From: Histidinibacterium lentulum
Lineage (GTDB): Bacteria > Pseudomonadota > Alphaproteobacteria > Rhodobacterales > Rhodobacteraceae
Assembly (NCBI RefSeq): GCF_003789055.1
Contig: NZ_ML119082.1
Location: 310,001 to 374,000, forward strand
Length of the DNA stretch: 64,000 nt
Direction of reading: 5' to 3'
Part shown: in pieces, positions 54,500 through 63,162 of the stretch
How the letters are laid out: every line of letters starts with the position of its first letter
How positions within the stretch are numbered: the stretch's first letter is position 1
Program-made: the position numbers and the translations under genes
Notes under the pieces: generated by a model
Told to the model about the DNA's origin: nothing
The model's database searches: none
Seen by the model: the letters and a program-made list of their open reading frames with translations, nothing else

Positions 54500-55165
54500 A
54501 TGCTGCGCCTGTGCCTGATGATCCTGCTGACCTGCGCCGGCGACGCCGCGGCCGGGCCATGGATGCGCGGCGAGGGGGAGGTGTTTCTTTCCTTCGGCAC
54601 GAACGTGGCGCTGTCGGATACGGCGCAACGGCCGGTGCACTGGGACCCGACGGTCTATCTGGAATACGGGCTGACCCCGCGGCTGACCCTCGGCGCCGAT
54701 CTCTACATCGCCAATGGCGACGAGGAGGAGACGGGCTCCGTCTTCCTGCGCTTTCCCCTGCACGCGGCGGAGACGGGCCTGCCGGTCTCGGCCAGCCTCG
54801 CCTACGGGCTGCGGCATGACCGGCTTGCCGACGAGACGGAACGGATCGCGCGGGCGGGACTGCATGTCGGGCGGCCCTTGCCGCAGGGCTGGCTGTCGGC
54901 CGACGCCGCGGCGATCTTCGTGCTGGGCGGCGACCGGACGGAGGGCAAGCTCGACCTGACCTGGGGCCGGTCGATATCGGAGCGTTGGACCGGCGTGCTG
55001 CAGATGCAGACCGGCATCGGCACGGCGGGGGATTTCTACGCCAAGGCCGCGCCCTCGGCCCTGATCCGGGTGACCGACCGCACGCGGATCGAGATCGGGG
55101 TCGTCCATGCGCTGACCGGCGACCGGGGAACCGGCCTGCGGATCGCGACATGGTGGGACTTCTGA
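54500..55165 (+). CDS. Putative outer-membrane beta-barrel protein
   Basis: 221 residues with signal peptide MLRLCLMILLTCAGDAAAG. The rest alternates polar and hydrophobic residues in strands (VYLEYGLTPRLTLGADLYIA, LDLTWGRSISERWTGVLQM, IEIGVVHALTGDRGTGLRIA) and ends in Phe (ATWWDF), as outer-membrane barrels do. About 10 strands would fit. Function unknown. Precedes tRNA-Ala. Confidence 0.72.
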   Translation: MLRLCLMILLTCAGDAAAGPWMRGEGEVFLSFGTNVALSDTAQRPVHWDPTVYLEYGLTPRLTLGADLYIANGDEEETGSVFLRFPLHAAETGLPVSASLAYGLRHDRLADETERIARAGLHVGRPLPQGWLSADAAAIFVLGGDRTEGKLDLTWGRSISERWTGVLQMQTGIGTAGDFYAKAAPSALIRVTDRTRIEIGVVHALTGDRGTGLRIATWWDF

Positions 55166-55219
55166 GGCGGCGGCGCCCGGCTTGACACCTCCGCGGACCC
55201 GGTCCATTTAGCGGCCATC

Positions 55220-55295
<76 letters not shown>

Positions 55296-55896
55296 GATCC
55301 TTCGACAGCTGACACGGCAACGGTTCCCCGCGCCCTTCGCCGCGGGGTATCCGCGGCGTCGGGTTCCTGTCCGGCACAGCGGCTGCCATGGCCCAGGGCC
55401 GGGGCGGTCCGGTTGCGGGGAACTCCCGCCCGGCAGATCGGCATCGCACGGCGCGCGACGCAAGGAGAGGCGGCATGGCCGGGGTCCGGCCGATGGTCCC
55501 GGGCGGCCGCACGGGGGCGACCGCGGGGGAGGGCCGGATGTCCGTCCCGCCGGACCCGGGGCCGGCGCGGATCGGGCCGGCGCACCGCGGGTCCTGGGCG
55601 GTCTGACCGGGGGCCGCGCAAGGGCCTGATTTCCGGGCATGAATTCCGAAGCGGCGCGCCGGAGCGCATCGCCCGGCGGTCGGTCGCGGCAGCAGGTTCC
55701 CGGCGACGGCGCGCCCGGAGCGAAAGAGACGCCACGTTTTTCGGGATCGGCGGGAACATGGCTGCGACCGACCGGTTCGCCGGGTGACCTTGAACGGACC
55801 AGACCTGCCCTGTTCCGGACCGAGCGTGACGGCCCGACGTCGCAAGCTTCGGGCCCGCGCGGAAGCGACGGTCTGCCAGCAATGGAGATGAGCCGA
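55296..55896. other. Long gene-free stretch between tRNA-Ala and the regulator genes
   Basis: About 600 bases. Open frames on both strands exist only because the DNA is GC-rich; none has a convincing start, composition or motif. A hairpin-like CCCCGCG/CGCGGGG sits near 55326-55347 and may end the tRNA transcript. No copy of the tRNA 3' end, no integrase and no repeat were found here. Confidence 0.5.
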
Positions 55897-56514
55897 ATGT
55901 CAGTGATCATCTACAACCTGGCGAGCACGCTGCTTGCCCGGACGATCTGCGAGATCCTGAGCTCCGCGGGGACGCGCGCCGCCGAGCCGGTGGCGGGGCC
56001 GCTCGAGAGGCTCTGGGCGTCCGATCCGCCGGGCGGTGTGGACGTGGTGCTGCTCGATCCCTGCCGGCTGTCGCTGCCGGTCGAGGAGTTCGAGGAGCGG
56101 ACCTGCGCCGCCTTTCCGCAGTGCCGGACCATCGCCTATCTGCCGCCCGAAGCGCAGCCGGTCGCGAAACGCTGCATCGCGGCGGGCTTTGCAGGGGTCG
56201 TGTCCCAGTCGAGCGAATTCGAGGTGCTGCAGGAGGCGCTGCGGGCGGCGGAGGCGGACGGCGTCTTCGTCGACGAGGTCTTCGTGGACGGCGGACGGCG
56301 GCTCCAGGATCCCTGCGCGGAGCATCTGAGCCCGCGGGAAAGGTCCGTGCTGGAAAGCCTTGCGCGCGGTTACAGCAGCAAGGAGATCGCGGGACAATTG
56401 TCCATGAGCGCGAAGACCGTGGAGACCTACAAGGCGCGCGGATTCGACAAGCTTGGCTACAGCCGGCGGCACGAGATCGTCGAGCACGCGATCCAGAACG
56501 GCTGGCTCACCTGA
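55897..56514 (+). CDS. LuxR-type regulator with degenerate receiver domain
   Basis: 205 residues from ATG 55897, with GGAG eight bases upstream; ATGs at 55882 and 55888 are in frame. The C-terminal LuxR helix-turn-helix is intact ([20 protein letters not shown], then [20 protein letters not shown]). The N-terminal part has receiver-like spacing with D54 (VVLLDPC), but the acidic pair is replaced by YN near the start and no Lys follows (VVSQSS). So phosphorylation is unlikely. The layout recalls CsgD/VpsT-type biofilm regulators. A paralogue follows at 56693, and the alginate-type operon comes next. Confidence 0.82.
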   Translation: MSVIIYNLASTLLARTICEILSSAGTRAAEPVAGPLERLWASDPPGGVDVVLLDPCRLSLPVEEFEERTCAAFPQCRTIAYLPPEAQPVAKRCIAAGFAGVVSQSSEFEVLQEALRAAEADGVFVDEVFVDGGRRLQDPCAEHLSPRERSVLESLARGYSSKEIAGQLSMSAKTVETYKARGFDKLGYSRRHEIVEHAIQNGWLT

Positions 56515-56692
56515 GGGGATCGCCGCGGTGCGGCATGTAGGGGCCTGCCCCACAGGCCCGCGCACTTCCCGACTTATGGCGGCCGGGGCCCGCCCCTAGG
56601 GTGCGGGCGAGAGCGGCGCGGGGCCCCTGCCCCGGCATCCGCACGACCGGGCAGCCGCCCCGACCGAGATCCGAAGAGCGTCGGAGGACACC

Positions 56693-57367
56693 TTGCAACG
56701 CGCCACGGCCACCAGCCCGGAGCCCGGACTGATCGGCGTGATCGACGAGAATCCGATTCTCGCCGAAGCGCTCTGTCTGCGGCTGAGCGAAGTGTCGCGG
56801 TTCCGTGCCTACAGCGCGGGCTGGTCGGACCCGTCGGACCTGCTCGATCTCGACCTGAGCCTGCTGATCCTCGACCCGGCGCAGGCGCCCGGCCCCCTCC
56901 CGGAGGTGGTGCCCGCCCTGCGCGCCCTGAACCCGGGGCTGCGGCTGATCGCCTACAGCTCGCGCCCCTCGGTGGCCTGTGCGCGGGACTGCGTGCGCGA
57001 GGATTTCCGGGCGTTCCTGACCAAGACGTCGAATTTCGACCAGCTGCTGCAGGCGGCCAGCGCAGTGGCCGGCGGCGGGATGTATTTCGAGCGGCGCTAT
57101 GCGCAGGCTCTGGTGACGGCGGAGACGCAGGACCCGGCCGGGGACGCGCGGGCCTCCGATGCGGCGGGGGCCGGGCGGCTGAGCGAGCGCGAAGTCGAGG
57201 TGCTGCGACGGATCTCGCTCGGCATGAGCCAGAAGCAGATCGCGGCGGATCTCGAGGTCAGCCACAAGACGGTCGATACATACCGGGCGCGGGGGATGCA
57301 GAAGCTCGGTCTGAAGGACCGGAGCGAGCTCGTCCGGCACGCCCTCGAAATGGGCTGGATCGAATAG
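56693..57367 (+). CDS. LuxR-type response regulator
   Basis: 224 residues from TTG 56693 with GGAGG upstream. Receiver residues are in place: D18-E19 (VIDEN), D61 (LLILDPAQ) and K111 (LTKTS). The HTH (LSEREVEVLRRISLGMSQKQ, then HKTVDTYRARGMQKLGL) is intact. Unlike its neighbour it could be phosphorylated. It lies directly before the alginate-type operon and ends at a hairpin (57422), so it has its own transcript. Likely a regulator of the polysaccharide genes; inference from position only. Confidence 0.85.
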   Translation: MQRATATSPEPGLIGVIDENPILAEALCLRLSEVSRFRAYSAGWSDPSDLLDLDLSLLILDPAQAPGPLPEVVPALRALNPGLRLIAYSSRPSVACARDCVREDFRAFLTKTSNFDQLLQAASAVAGGGMYFERRYAQALVTAETQDPAGDARASDAAGAGRLSEREVEVLRRISLGMSQKQIAADLEVSHKTVDTYRARGMQKLGLKDRSELVRHALEMGWIE

Positions 57368-57421
57368 CGATCCGGCCGCGGCGCGAATAGGGCATTTCCA
57401 ACAGACCAGGACGATTTTCCG

Positions 57422-57450
57422 GCGCCCCCTGCAGGATGCGGGGGCGCTTT
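57422..57450 (+). terminator. Terminator after second LuxR gene
   Basis: GCGCCCCC (57422-57429) pairs with GGGGGCGC (57440-57447) over a ten-base loop and is followed by TTTCGTCGT. Separates the regulator from the algD promoter region. Confidence 0.65.
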
Positions 57451-57466
57451 CGTCGTGGGTCACCGC

Positions 57467-57543
57467 CCTGCGGCTGTGGGGTGCTGCCCTACGGATGTCC
57501 GGAGACGCGCGAAAGGTCGGGGGGAATTACCTACGGATGCCCG
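57467..57543. promoter_or_regulatory. Phased repeats upstream of algD, operator candidates
   Basis: CCTACGGATGTCCG (57488-57501) and CCTACGGATGCCCG (57530-57543) differ by one base and start 42 bases apart. A weaker copy, CCTGCGGCTGTGGG, starts 21 bases before the first (57467-57480). The spacings are two and four helical turns, so all lie on one face. CGGA-TG-TCCG in the middle copy is itself a dyad. The 57368-57635 gap also must hold the algD promoter. Confidence 0.6.
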
Positions 57544-57635
57544 ACACAATCCCGACTGAATAGCCGGCCGGAAACCGCCTAGCTTCCCGGCAAGCCGCGA
57601 CCATTGCCGCGGCACTGACATGAGAAGAGGACCCG

Positions 57636-58955
57636 ATGGCAAAAATCAGCGTATTCGGAATCGGCTATGTGGGCATCGTTTCGGCCGCCTGCCTTGCGCG
57701 CGACGGGCACGAGGTGGTGGCGGTCGATCTCGACCCCGCGAAGGTCGGGATGGTGAACGGCGGCCGGTCGCCCATCGTGGAGCGGGGGCTTGACGCCCTT
57801 CTTGCCGAGGTCGTGGGCGAGGGTCGCCTGCGGGCGACCACGGATGCGGGGGAGGCGATGGCGGCGACGGACGCCTCGTTCGTCTGCGTCGGCACGCCCA
57901 GCGCGCCGGACGGATCGGTGGGCCTCGATTACGTCGAGGCGGTGTGCCGCACGATCGGCGAAGGAATTGCCGGCAAGGAGAGTTTCCATTCCGTCGTGAT
58001 CCGCTCGACCATCGTTCCGGGCACCATGGCGCGGGTCTGCATTCCCGCCCTGGAATCGACCTCGGGCCGGACCGCCGGAGAAGGATTCGGCGTGGGCTAT
58101 TTCCCCGAATTCCTGCGCGAAAGCACGGCGATCGAGGATTATTATGCGCCGGGGCTTATCGTTTTCGGGGCGCTCGATCAGGGAACCGCGGATTTCCTCG
58201 GGGAGATCAACGCGCATCTGCCCTGCGTGTCGCATGCCGTCGATCTGTCGACGGCGGAGATGGTGAAATACACCTCGAACGCCTGGCGGGCGATGAAGGT
58301 GAGTTTCGCCAACGAGATCGGCAACGTGGCCAAGGCCTCGGGCCTCGACGGGCAGCTCGTCATGCGGCTTCTGTGCAGCGACACCAAGGTGGCGATGTCG
58401 CCGCATTTCCTGCGCCCCGGCTTTGCCTTCGGCGGATCGTGCCTTCCGAAGGACGTGCGGGCGCTGCGGGCGCTGGCCGGACGCACGGGCGTGGAGACGC
58501 CGCTGCTCGACGCGGTGCTCGAGGCGAACGCAGCGCAGATCCGGCGCGCGGAGGAGATGGTGCGCGCCTCGGGCGACGGGCCGGTCGGCATCGTCGGCAT
58601 CAGTTTCAAGGCCGGGACGGACGACCTGCGCGAAAGCCCGCTGGCGAGCCTTGCGGCCCGGCTGATCGAGGCCGGCAAGGACGTGCGGATCTACGACCCG
58701 TTCGTCTCGCAGGCCTTCCGCGAGAGCGAGGCTGCGGCGGGCCGGGGCGACGGCGTGGTGCCCGACCTCAGCGCGCGGATGCTGGGCAGCATCGACGAAC
58801 TGATCGACAGCTCGGAAGTGATCCTTGTCGGCAACAGCTACGACGAGGCGCGCGAGCCCCTGCTGAAGGCGCGGGACAGCAAGCCGATGGTGGATCTCAC
58901 GCGGCTCGACCGGGAGGTGGTCTCCACCGGGCCTTACCAGGGCATCTGCTGGTAA
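57636..58955 (+). CDS. algD: GDP-mannose 6-dehydrogenase (AlgD-like)
   Basis: 439 residues. NAD site GIGYVGIVSAACLA, VCVGTPSAPDGS, GVGYFPEFLRESTAI and the catalytic Cys269 in RPGFAFGGSCLPKDVRAL. LSFKAGTDDLRESPL-like GISFKAGTDDLRESPL, and the C-terminus ends QGICW, as in Pseudomonas AlgD (EGICW). These set it apart from UDP-glucose dehydrogenases. Oxidises GDP-mannose twice to GDP-mannuronate, the committed step for alginate. First gene of the operon; alg8 follows after six bases. Confidence 0.93.
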   Translation: MAKISVFGIGYVGIVSAACLARDGHEVVAVDLDPAKVGMVNGGRSPIVERGLDALLAEVVGEGRLRATTDAGEAMAATDASFVCVGTPSAPDGSVGLDYVEAVCRTIGEGIAGKESFHSVVIRSTIVPGTMARVCIPALESTSGRTAGEGFGVGYFPEFLRESTAIEDYYAPGLIVFGALDQGTADFLGEINAHLPCVSHAVDLSTAEMVKYTSNAWRAMKVSFANEIGNVAKASGLDGQLVMRLLCSDTKVAMSPHFLRPGFAFGGSCLPKDVRALRALAGRTGVETPLLDAVLEANAAQIRRAEEMVRASGDGPVGIVGISFKAGTDDLRESPLASLAARLIEAGKDVRIYDPFVSQAFRESEAAAGRGDGVVPDLSARMLGSIDELIDSSEVILVGNSYDEAREPLLKARDSKPMVDLTRLDREVVSTGPYQGICW

Positions 58956-58961
58956 TCCGCG

Positions 58962-60425
58962 ATGCTGGGCCACGCCGTCTATATCCTGGGCTTCGTCGCG
59001 CTGGCGGCCGCCGTCTGGGCCAGGGACCTCTCGGAACTGGGGTCCCTGGTGGCGGTGCTGGGCGTGATCGGGCTCTGGCGCTACAGCTGGGCGGGGATCA
59101 ACTTCGGCCGGGCGGCGCTCTTCATCCGGCGGGTCTATCCGCGGATGAAGGCGCGGGCGGAGGCGGCCTACGCCCAACGGGCCGTGCCCGCCCACGCCTA
59201 TTTCATGGTCACGACCTACAAGATCGACCTTCGGACGACGACGCGCGTCTATCGCTCGATCTTCGAGGCGGCGGCGCGGTCGCGGGGCGGGGCGACCATC
59301 GTGGCCTCGGTCGTCGACGGCGCGGACCTGCGCATCATCCGGGACCTTTTCGCCCGGATGGAGGCGGACATGTCCGGCGTGAAGCTGCTGATCGACCAGA
59401 TCCCCGGCAGCGGCAAGCGGGACGCCATCGCGCGGTCGCTCAGGCTCATCGCGCGGGAATGCCCTTCGGCGCGGGACGTGCTCGTGTTCGTCGACGGCGA
59501 CAGCTGCGTGCCCGGGGATATCGTGGAACGGTCGGCCGCCTTCTTCACCGATCCGGACCTCGGCGCGCTGACCACGGACGAGGCGGTCGAGATCGAGGAC
59601 ACGCCGCTCTTCCGGCAGTGGTTCGACCTGCGCTTCACCCAGCGGCACATGATGATGTCGTCGATGGCCTTCGGAGGGCGGGTGCTGACGCTGACGGGGC
59701 GCATGTCGATCTTCCGGGCGGATCTGGCGACGGAGCCCTCGTTCATCGCGCAGGTGCAGCACGACCATATCGACCACTGGCGGCTCGGGCGGGTCAACTT
59801 CCTGACGGGCGACGACAAGTCGACCTGGTTCTGGCTCCTGAGCCGGGGCTACCGGATGACCTACCTGCCGGATCTGCGCTCTGTCTCGATGGAGACCCAG
59901 CCGCTGCCCGGCTTCTTCGAGAGCGCCATCGCCCTGATGCGGCGCTGGTTCGGGAACATGCTGCGCACGAACGGCCGGGCGGTGGCGCTGGGGCCGCGGC
60001 GGATCGGGGTGTTCACCTGGTGGTCGATCCTCGACCAGAGGGTGTCGATCTGGACCACGCTGACGGGGCCGACGGCGGCGGTGCTGACCGCCATCTTCAT
60101 CACTCCCGTCGCCCTGCCCGCCTATGTCGCCTGGGTCATGTTCACCCGCTACGTCTTCTGCTCGGTGCTGTCGCTGTTCCGCGGAGGCGGCTTTCCGATC
60201 ACCTATCCGCCGCTTCTCTACTTCGGGCAGGTGGTCGGCGCGGCGGTCAAGAGCTCCGCCCTGTTCCGGCTCGACCGGCAGAAATGGACCCGTCAGTCGA
60301 GTGCCGCGAAGCGTGCGCCGCTGAGCACGGGCCAGAGGCTGCGGGCGGCCTCCTCCACCTACATGCAGGGGCTGGCCTACGCCTGGTTCGGCCTCGGCAT
60401 CCTCCTCCTGACCGGTCTGCTTTGA
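58962..60425 (+). CDS. alg8: Mannuronan synthase, glycosyltransferase Alg8
   Basis: 487 residues, length of Pseudomonas Alg8. N-terminal membrane helices, a GT-2 domain with DGDS at residues 178-181, then ALTTDEAVEIEDTPLFRQWF, HMMMSSMAFGGRVLTLTGRM, DHIDHWRLGRVNFLTGDDKS and ALGPRRIGVFTWWSILDQR, each recalling the Pseudomonas protein closely, and several C-terminal helices. Polymerises GDP-mannuronate and passes the chain across the inner membrane together with Alg44. Confidence 0.94.
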   Translation: MLGHAVYILGFVALAAAVWARDLSELGSLVAVLGVIGLWRYSWAGINFGRAALFIRRVYPRMKARAEAAYAQRAVPAHAYFMVTTYKIDLRTTTRVYRSIFEAAARSRGGATIVASVVDGADLRIIRDLFARMEADMSGVKLLIDQIPGSGKRDAIARSLRLIARECPSARDVLVFVDGDSCVPGDIVERSAAFFTDPDLGALTTDEAVEIEDTPLFRQWFDLRFTQRHMMMSSMAFGGRVLTLTGRMSIFRADLATEPSFIAQVQHDHIDHWRLGRVNFLTGDDKSTWFWLLSRGYRMTYLPDLRSVSMETQPLPGFFESAIALMRRWFGNMLRTNGRAVALGPRRIGVFTWWSILDQRVSIWTTLTGPTAAVLTAIFITPVALPAYVAWVMFTRYVFCSVLSLFRGGGFPITYPPLLYFGQVVGAAVKSSALFRLDRQKWTRQSSAAKRAPLSTGQRLRAASSTYMQGLAYAWFGLGILLLTGLL

Positions 60426-60442
60426 GAACGAAGGATTTTCCC

Positions 60443-61681
60443 ATGTCGCACTCCGCGAACACTGACACTGGCCATTCCGGCTCCGCCGACAAGGAGCGCC
60501 TGCCGCTGTTGCAGACCTCCGGCGCCGAGAGCGCGGACCAGCCCTCTCCGCTTCATGGCGGCAACGAGCATCCGCTGGTGGACATCCCCTTCACGGTGAC
60601 GCTGGACGGCCGGCCCTACCACGGGCGCGGGCTGTCGCTGGTGGAGGCCCATGTGCGGGGCCTGCCGGACCCGGCGCTGGACGGGCAGACCCGGCTTGTG
60701 CGGCTGTCGTTCGATTTCAACGGGTTCAGCGTATCTCTTCAGCCCAAGGTGCGGGTGATCCGGGGCGAGGACCAGCTCATCCTGCGGTTCACCGAGCCGA
60801 CGGGCGATCACCTCCCGCAACTGCGCTACCTGCTCAACGAGTATATCTCGGGGGACCTCGTGTCGCTCGGGCAGATCATCCGGTCGGGCTCTCTCGGCGG
60901 GCCGTCCGGCGGCAAGGCCGGACAGCCGAAGCCGGGCTTTTTCGGCGTTCTGCGCCGGATCGCGGGCACGCTGGCGGTGCTGGCGCTCACGCTGGCGCTG
61001 GTGGGTCTTGCGGCGATGCTGCTGGAGCGGCGGCTGCTGGTCACCGAACTGGAGGCGCCGGGCCTCGTGACCACGTCGGGGGAGACCCTGCGCGCGGTGG
61101 CGGACGGCCAGATCAGCTATCTCGATCCCGAGGCGGCGGAGGGCGAGGTGGTCCTCGCGCTTGCCTCCACCCGGGGGGAGACGCTGTCGGTCGCCATGCC
61201 CTGCGACTGCACCGCGGTGCCGCTGGGCGTGTCGGAGGGCAGCACGGTCCTGGCCGGCGAGCCGGTCCTGAAGCTCGCCGGGGCCGGGGATGCCGTCGTG
61301 GTCGAGGCGCGGGTGAGTGCCGCGGATCTCTTTGCCATGCAGGAGAGCGGCGGCGCGGAGATCCGGCTGCCGGACGGCAGCGCGGTCTTCGGGGCGCTCG
61401 CGGGCGATCCGGTGCGCGCGGCCGCCGCCGCCGCGGACGGGCCCACCACGGTGACGCTGACGCCCGAGCCCGCGCTGGCCGGGGCGCGGGTCGGCGAGGT
61501 CGCGGCGCTGCGCGTGCACCGCGAGGCGGGCCGGCTGGCCGCGCCGCTGGCCGAGGTCTGGCAGGACGCACGCGACCGGGCCGGCGCGATCCGGGACGAC
61601 TGGATCGTCCCCATTTTCAACCAGGGCTCGGAGGCCGTGTCCGGCTTTCTGGCCGCCCCTGACCCCGCGGACGCGGAATGA
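60443..61681 (+). CDS. alg44: Alg44-like copolymerase subunit with degenerate PilZ domain
   Basis: 412 residues from ATG 60443. The N-terminal PilZ-like region (about 45-150) ends in LPQLRYLLNEYISGDLVSLG, matching Alg44 in Pseudomonas; one transmembrane helix lies at about 175-200, then a periplasmic MFP-like domain with AMPCDCTAVPLGVSEG (Alg44: PCDC). The c-di-GMP residues of Alg44 are not present: R17 and R21 align with L and T in LVDIPFT, and D44-x-S46 reads GLS. So the subunit may not bind c-di-GMP. Its stop overlaps the upstream ATG of the next gene (ATGA at 61678). Confidence 0.88.
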   Translation: MSHSANTDTGHSGSADKERLPLLQTSGAESADQPSPLHGGNEHPLVDIPFTVTLDGRPYHGRGLSLVEAHVRGLPDPALDGQTRLVRLSFDFNGFSVSLQPKVRVIRGEDQLILRFTEPTGDHLPQLRYLLNEYISGDLVSLGQIIRSGSLGGPSGGKAGQPKPGFFGVLRRIAGTLAVLALTLALVGLAAMLLERRLLVTELEAPGLVTTSGETLRAVADGQISYLDPEAAEGEVVLALASTRGETLSVAMPCDCTAVPLGVSEGSTVLAGEPVLKLAGAGDAVVVEARVSAADLFAMQESGGAEIRLPDGSAVFGALAGDPVRAAAAAADGPTTVTLTPEPALAGARVGEVAALRVHREAGRLAAPLAEVWQDARDRAGAIRDDWIVPIFNQGSEAVSGFLAAPDPADAE

Positions 61682-61692
61682 GGAAGACCATC

Positions 61693-63162
61693 ATGCATTC
61701 GATCAATCCTGTCATCCTGTCGGGCGGAATGGGTTCGCGCCTGTGGCCCATGTCGCGTGTCCTTCAGCCCAAGCAGTTCCAGCCGGTGAACGGCGTGGAC
61801 GGGCAGAGCTTCCTGCAGGCCACGGCCCTGCGCCATCGGGGCGCGCCGTTCAACGAACCCGTCGTGGTCGCCAATGCGCGGCAGGTCGGGCTGATCGCCT
61901 CGCAGCTGGACGAGGTGGGCGTCAGCCCCACGATCCTCGGCGAGCCAGTGGGACGCAACACCGGCCCCGCGGTTCTGGCGGCCGCGCTCAGGCTGCTCAG
62001 GGACGATCCCGACGCGCTGCTTCTGGTGCTGCCCTCGGACCATGTGATCGACGGCGATCTGAACGACGTCGTGGGACGGATGCGGCGCGGCGCCGAGGAG
62101 GGCCGGATCGTGACCTTCGGGATCACGCCGCGCTATCCCGAGACGGGCTTCGGCTACATCACCAGGGGCGAGGGCATTCCGGGCTGTCCGGGCCTTCACG
62201 CGGTCTCGGCCTTCGTGGAGAAGCCGGACCTCGAGCGGGCGCAGGCGCTGGTGGACGGCGGCAACGCGCACTGGGCCTCGGGCATCTCGCTGATGCGCGC
62301 GGACGTGATCGTCGAGGAGTTCCGCAGGCTGGAGCCCGAGACCTTTGCCGCCGTCGAGGCCGCTCTCGAGGACGGGACGGACGGCGAGGCGGGCTCCTGG
62401 CTGATGGACGAGGCGGCGTTTTCGAAGGCGCTGGACGAGCCCACCGAACGGGCCGTCTTCGAGCGGACCCAAAGCATCGCCGTGGCGCCGGTGGACGTGG
62501 CCTGGAACGATGTCGGCGCCTGGTCCGCGGTGCACAGCATCGGGCGGAAATGCGAGGGCGGCAATGTCCTCGGCCAGGAGGTCATGGCCATCGAGACCCG
62601 CAATTCGCTGGTACGCGGCTGCGGCAAGCTGATCGCGGTGATCGGGATGGAGGACGTGATCGTCGTCGATACGCCCGACGCGCTGCTGGTCACCAACCAC
62701 GGCAATGCGCAGATGGTGAAGGACGCCGTGAAGCGTCTGAAGAACGACGGCCGGCAGGAAGTGGACCGCCATGCGGCGGTCGAAGCGGCGCGCGAGCAGG
62801 GGGCGGAACCGGAACCAGGGCCCGGGACGGCGGCGGACCGGACCCGGCGCCTCGAGGTCGCGCCGGGCCGGTTCGCCGAGGTCACCGGAACCGGCGAGGC
62901 GGGATCGGTCGTGACCGTCGCAGCGGGCATCGCGCTGCTGAAGGTGCAGGGCGAGCCGACCGAGGCGCGGGCCGGGCAGATCTTCTTCGTGCGGCCCGGA
63001 GAGACGGCGCGGATCGGCAACATCGGCAGCGAGGCGCTAACGTTGGTCTCCGTGGACATCGCCGATCCGGACGCGCAGGATCGGAGGCTCGCCCCGGCGC
63101 AGGTGAAGAGCGCCGACCAAACCGAACCCGGGCCAGCGGCCGCGAGGCGGCATGTGGCGTAA
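61693..63162 (+). CDS. algA: Mannose-1-phosphate guanylyltransferase (AlgA/ManC-like) with degenerate cupin domain
   Basis: 489 residues from ATG 61693, with GAGGAAG seven bases upstream. ATG 61678 overlaps the alg44 stop and is the alternative. N-terminal transferase: PVILSGGMGSRLWPMSR, LPSDHVIDG, FVEKPD and VDVAWNDVGAWSA. The C-terminal cupin (about 390-470) lacks the QMHHHR-type zinc motif of type II phosphomannose isomerase; only a weak beta pattern remains (FAEVTGTGEAG, FFVRPGETARIGN). So it should make GDP-mannose from mannose-1-P but probably cannot isomerise fructose-6-P. In Pseudomonas algA is the last gene of the operon; here it is fourth. Confidence 0.87.
   Translation: MHSINPVILSGGMGSRLWPMSRVLQPKQFQPVNGVDGQSFLQATALRHRGAPFNEPVVVANARQVGLIASQLDEVGVSPTILGEPVGRNTGPAVLAAALRLLRDDPDALLLVLPSDHVIDGDLNDVVGRMRRGAEEGRIVTFGITPRYPETGFGYITRGEGIPGCPGLHAVSAFVEKPDLERAQALVDGGNAHWASGISLMRADVIVEEFRRLEPETFAAVEAALEDGTDGEAGSWLMDEAAFSKALDEPTERAVFERTQSIAVAPVDVAWNDVGAWSAVHSIGRKCEGGNVLGQEVMAIETRNSLVRGCGKLIAVIGMEDVIVVDTPDALLVTNHGNAQMVKDAVKRLKNDGRQEVDRHAAVEAAREQGAEPEPGPGTAADRTRRLEVAPGRFAEVTGTGEAGSVVTVAAGIALLKVQGEPTEARAGQIFFVRPGETARIGNIGSEALTLVSVDIADPDAQDRRLAPAQVKSADQTEPGPAAARRHVA

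Noticed and set aside
55639-55896. Upstream extension of the first LuxR protein to ATG 55639
   Set aside because: The extension is low-complexity Arg/Gly/Ser/Pro sequence without ribosome site; GGAG before ATG 55897 gives a protein of normal length.
57944-60442. Long open frame running through algD and alg8 and in frame with alg44
   Set aside because: Only the part from 60443 matches a family; upstream it is an out-of-frame reading of algD and alg8.
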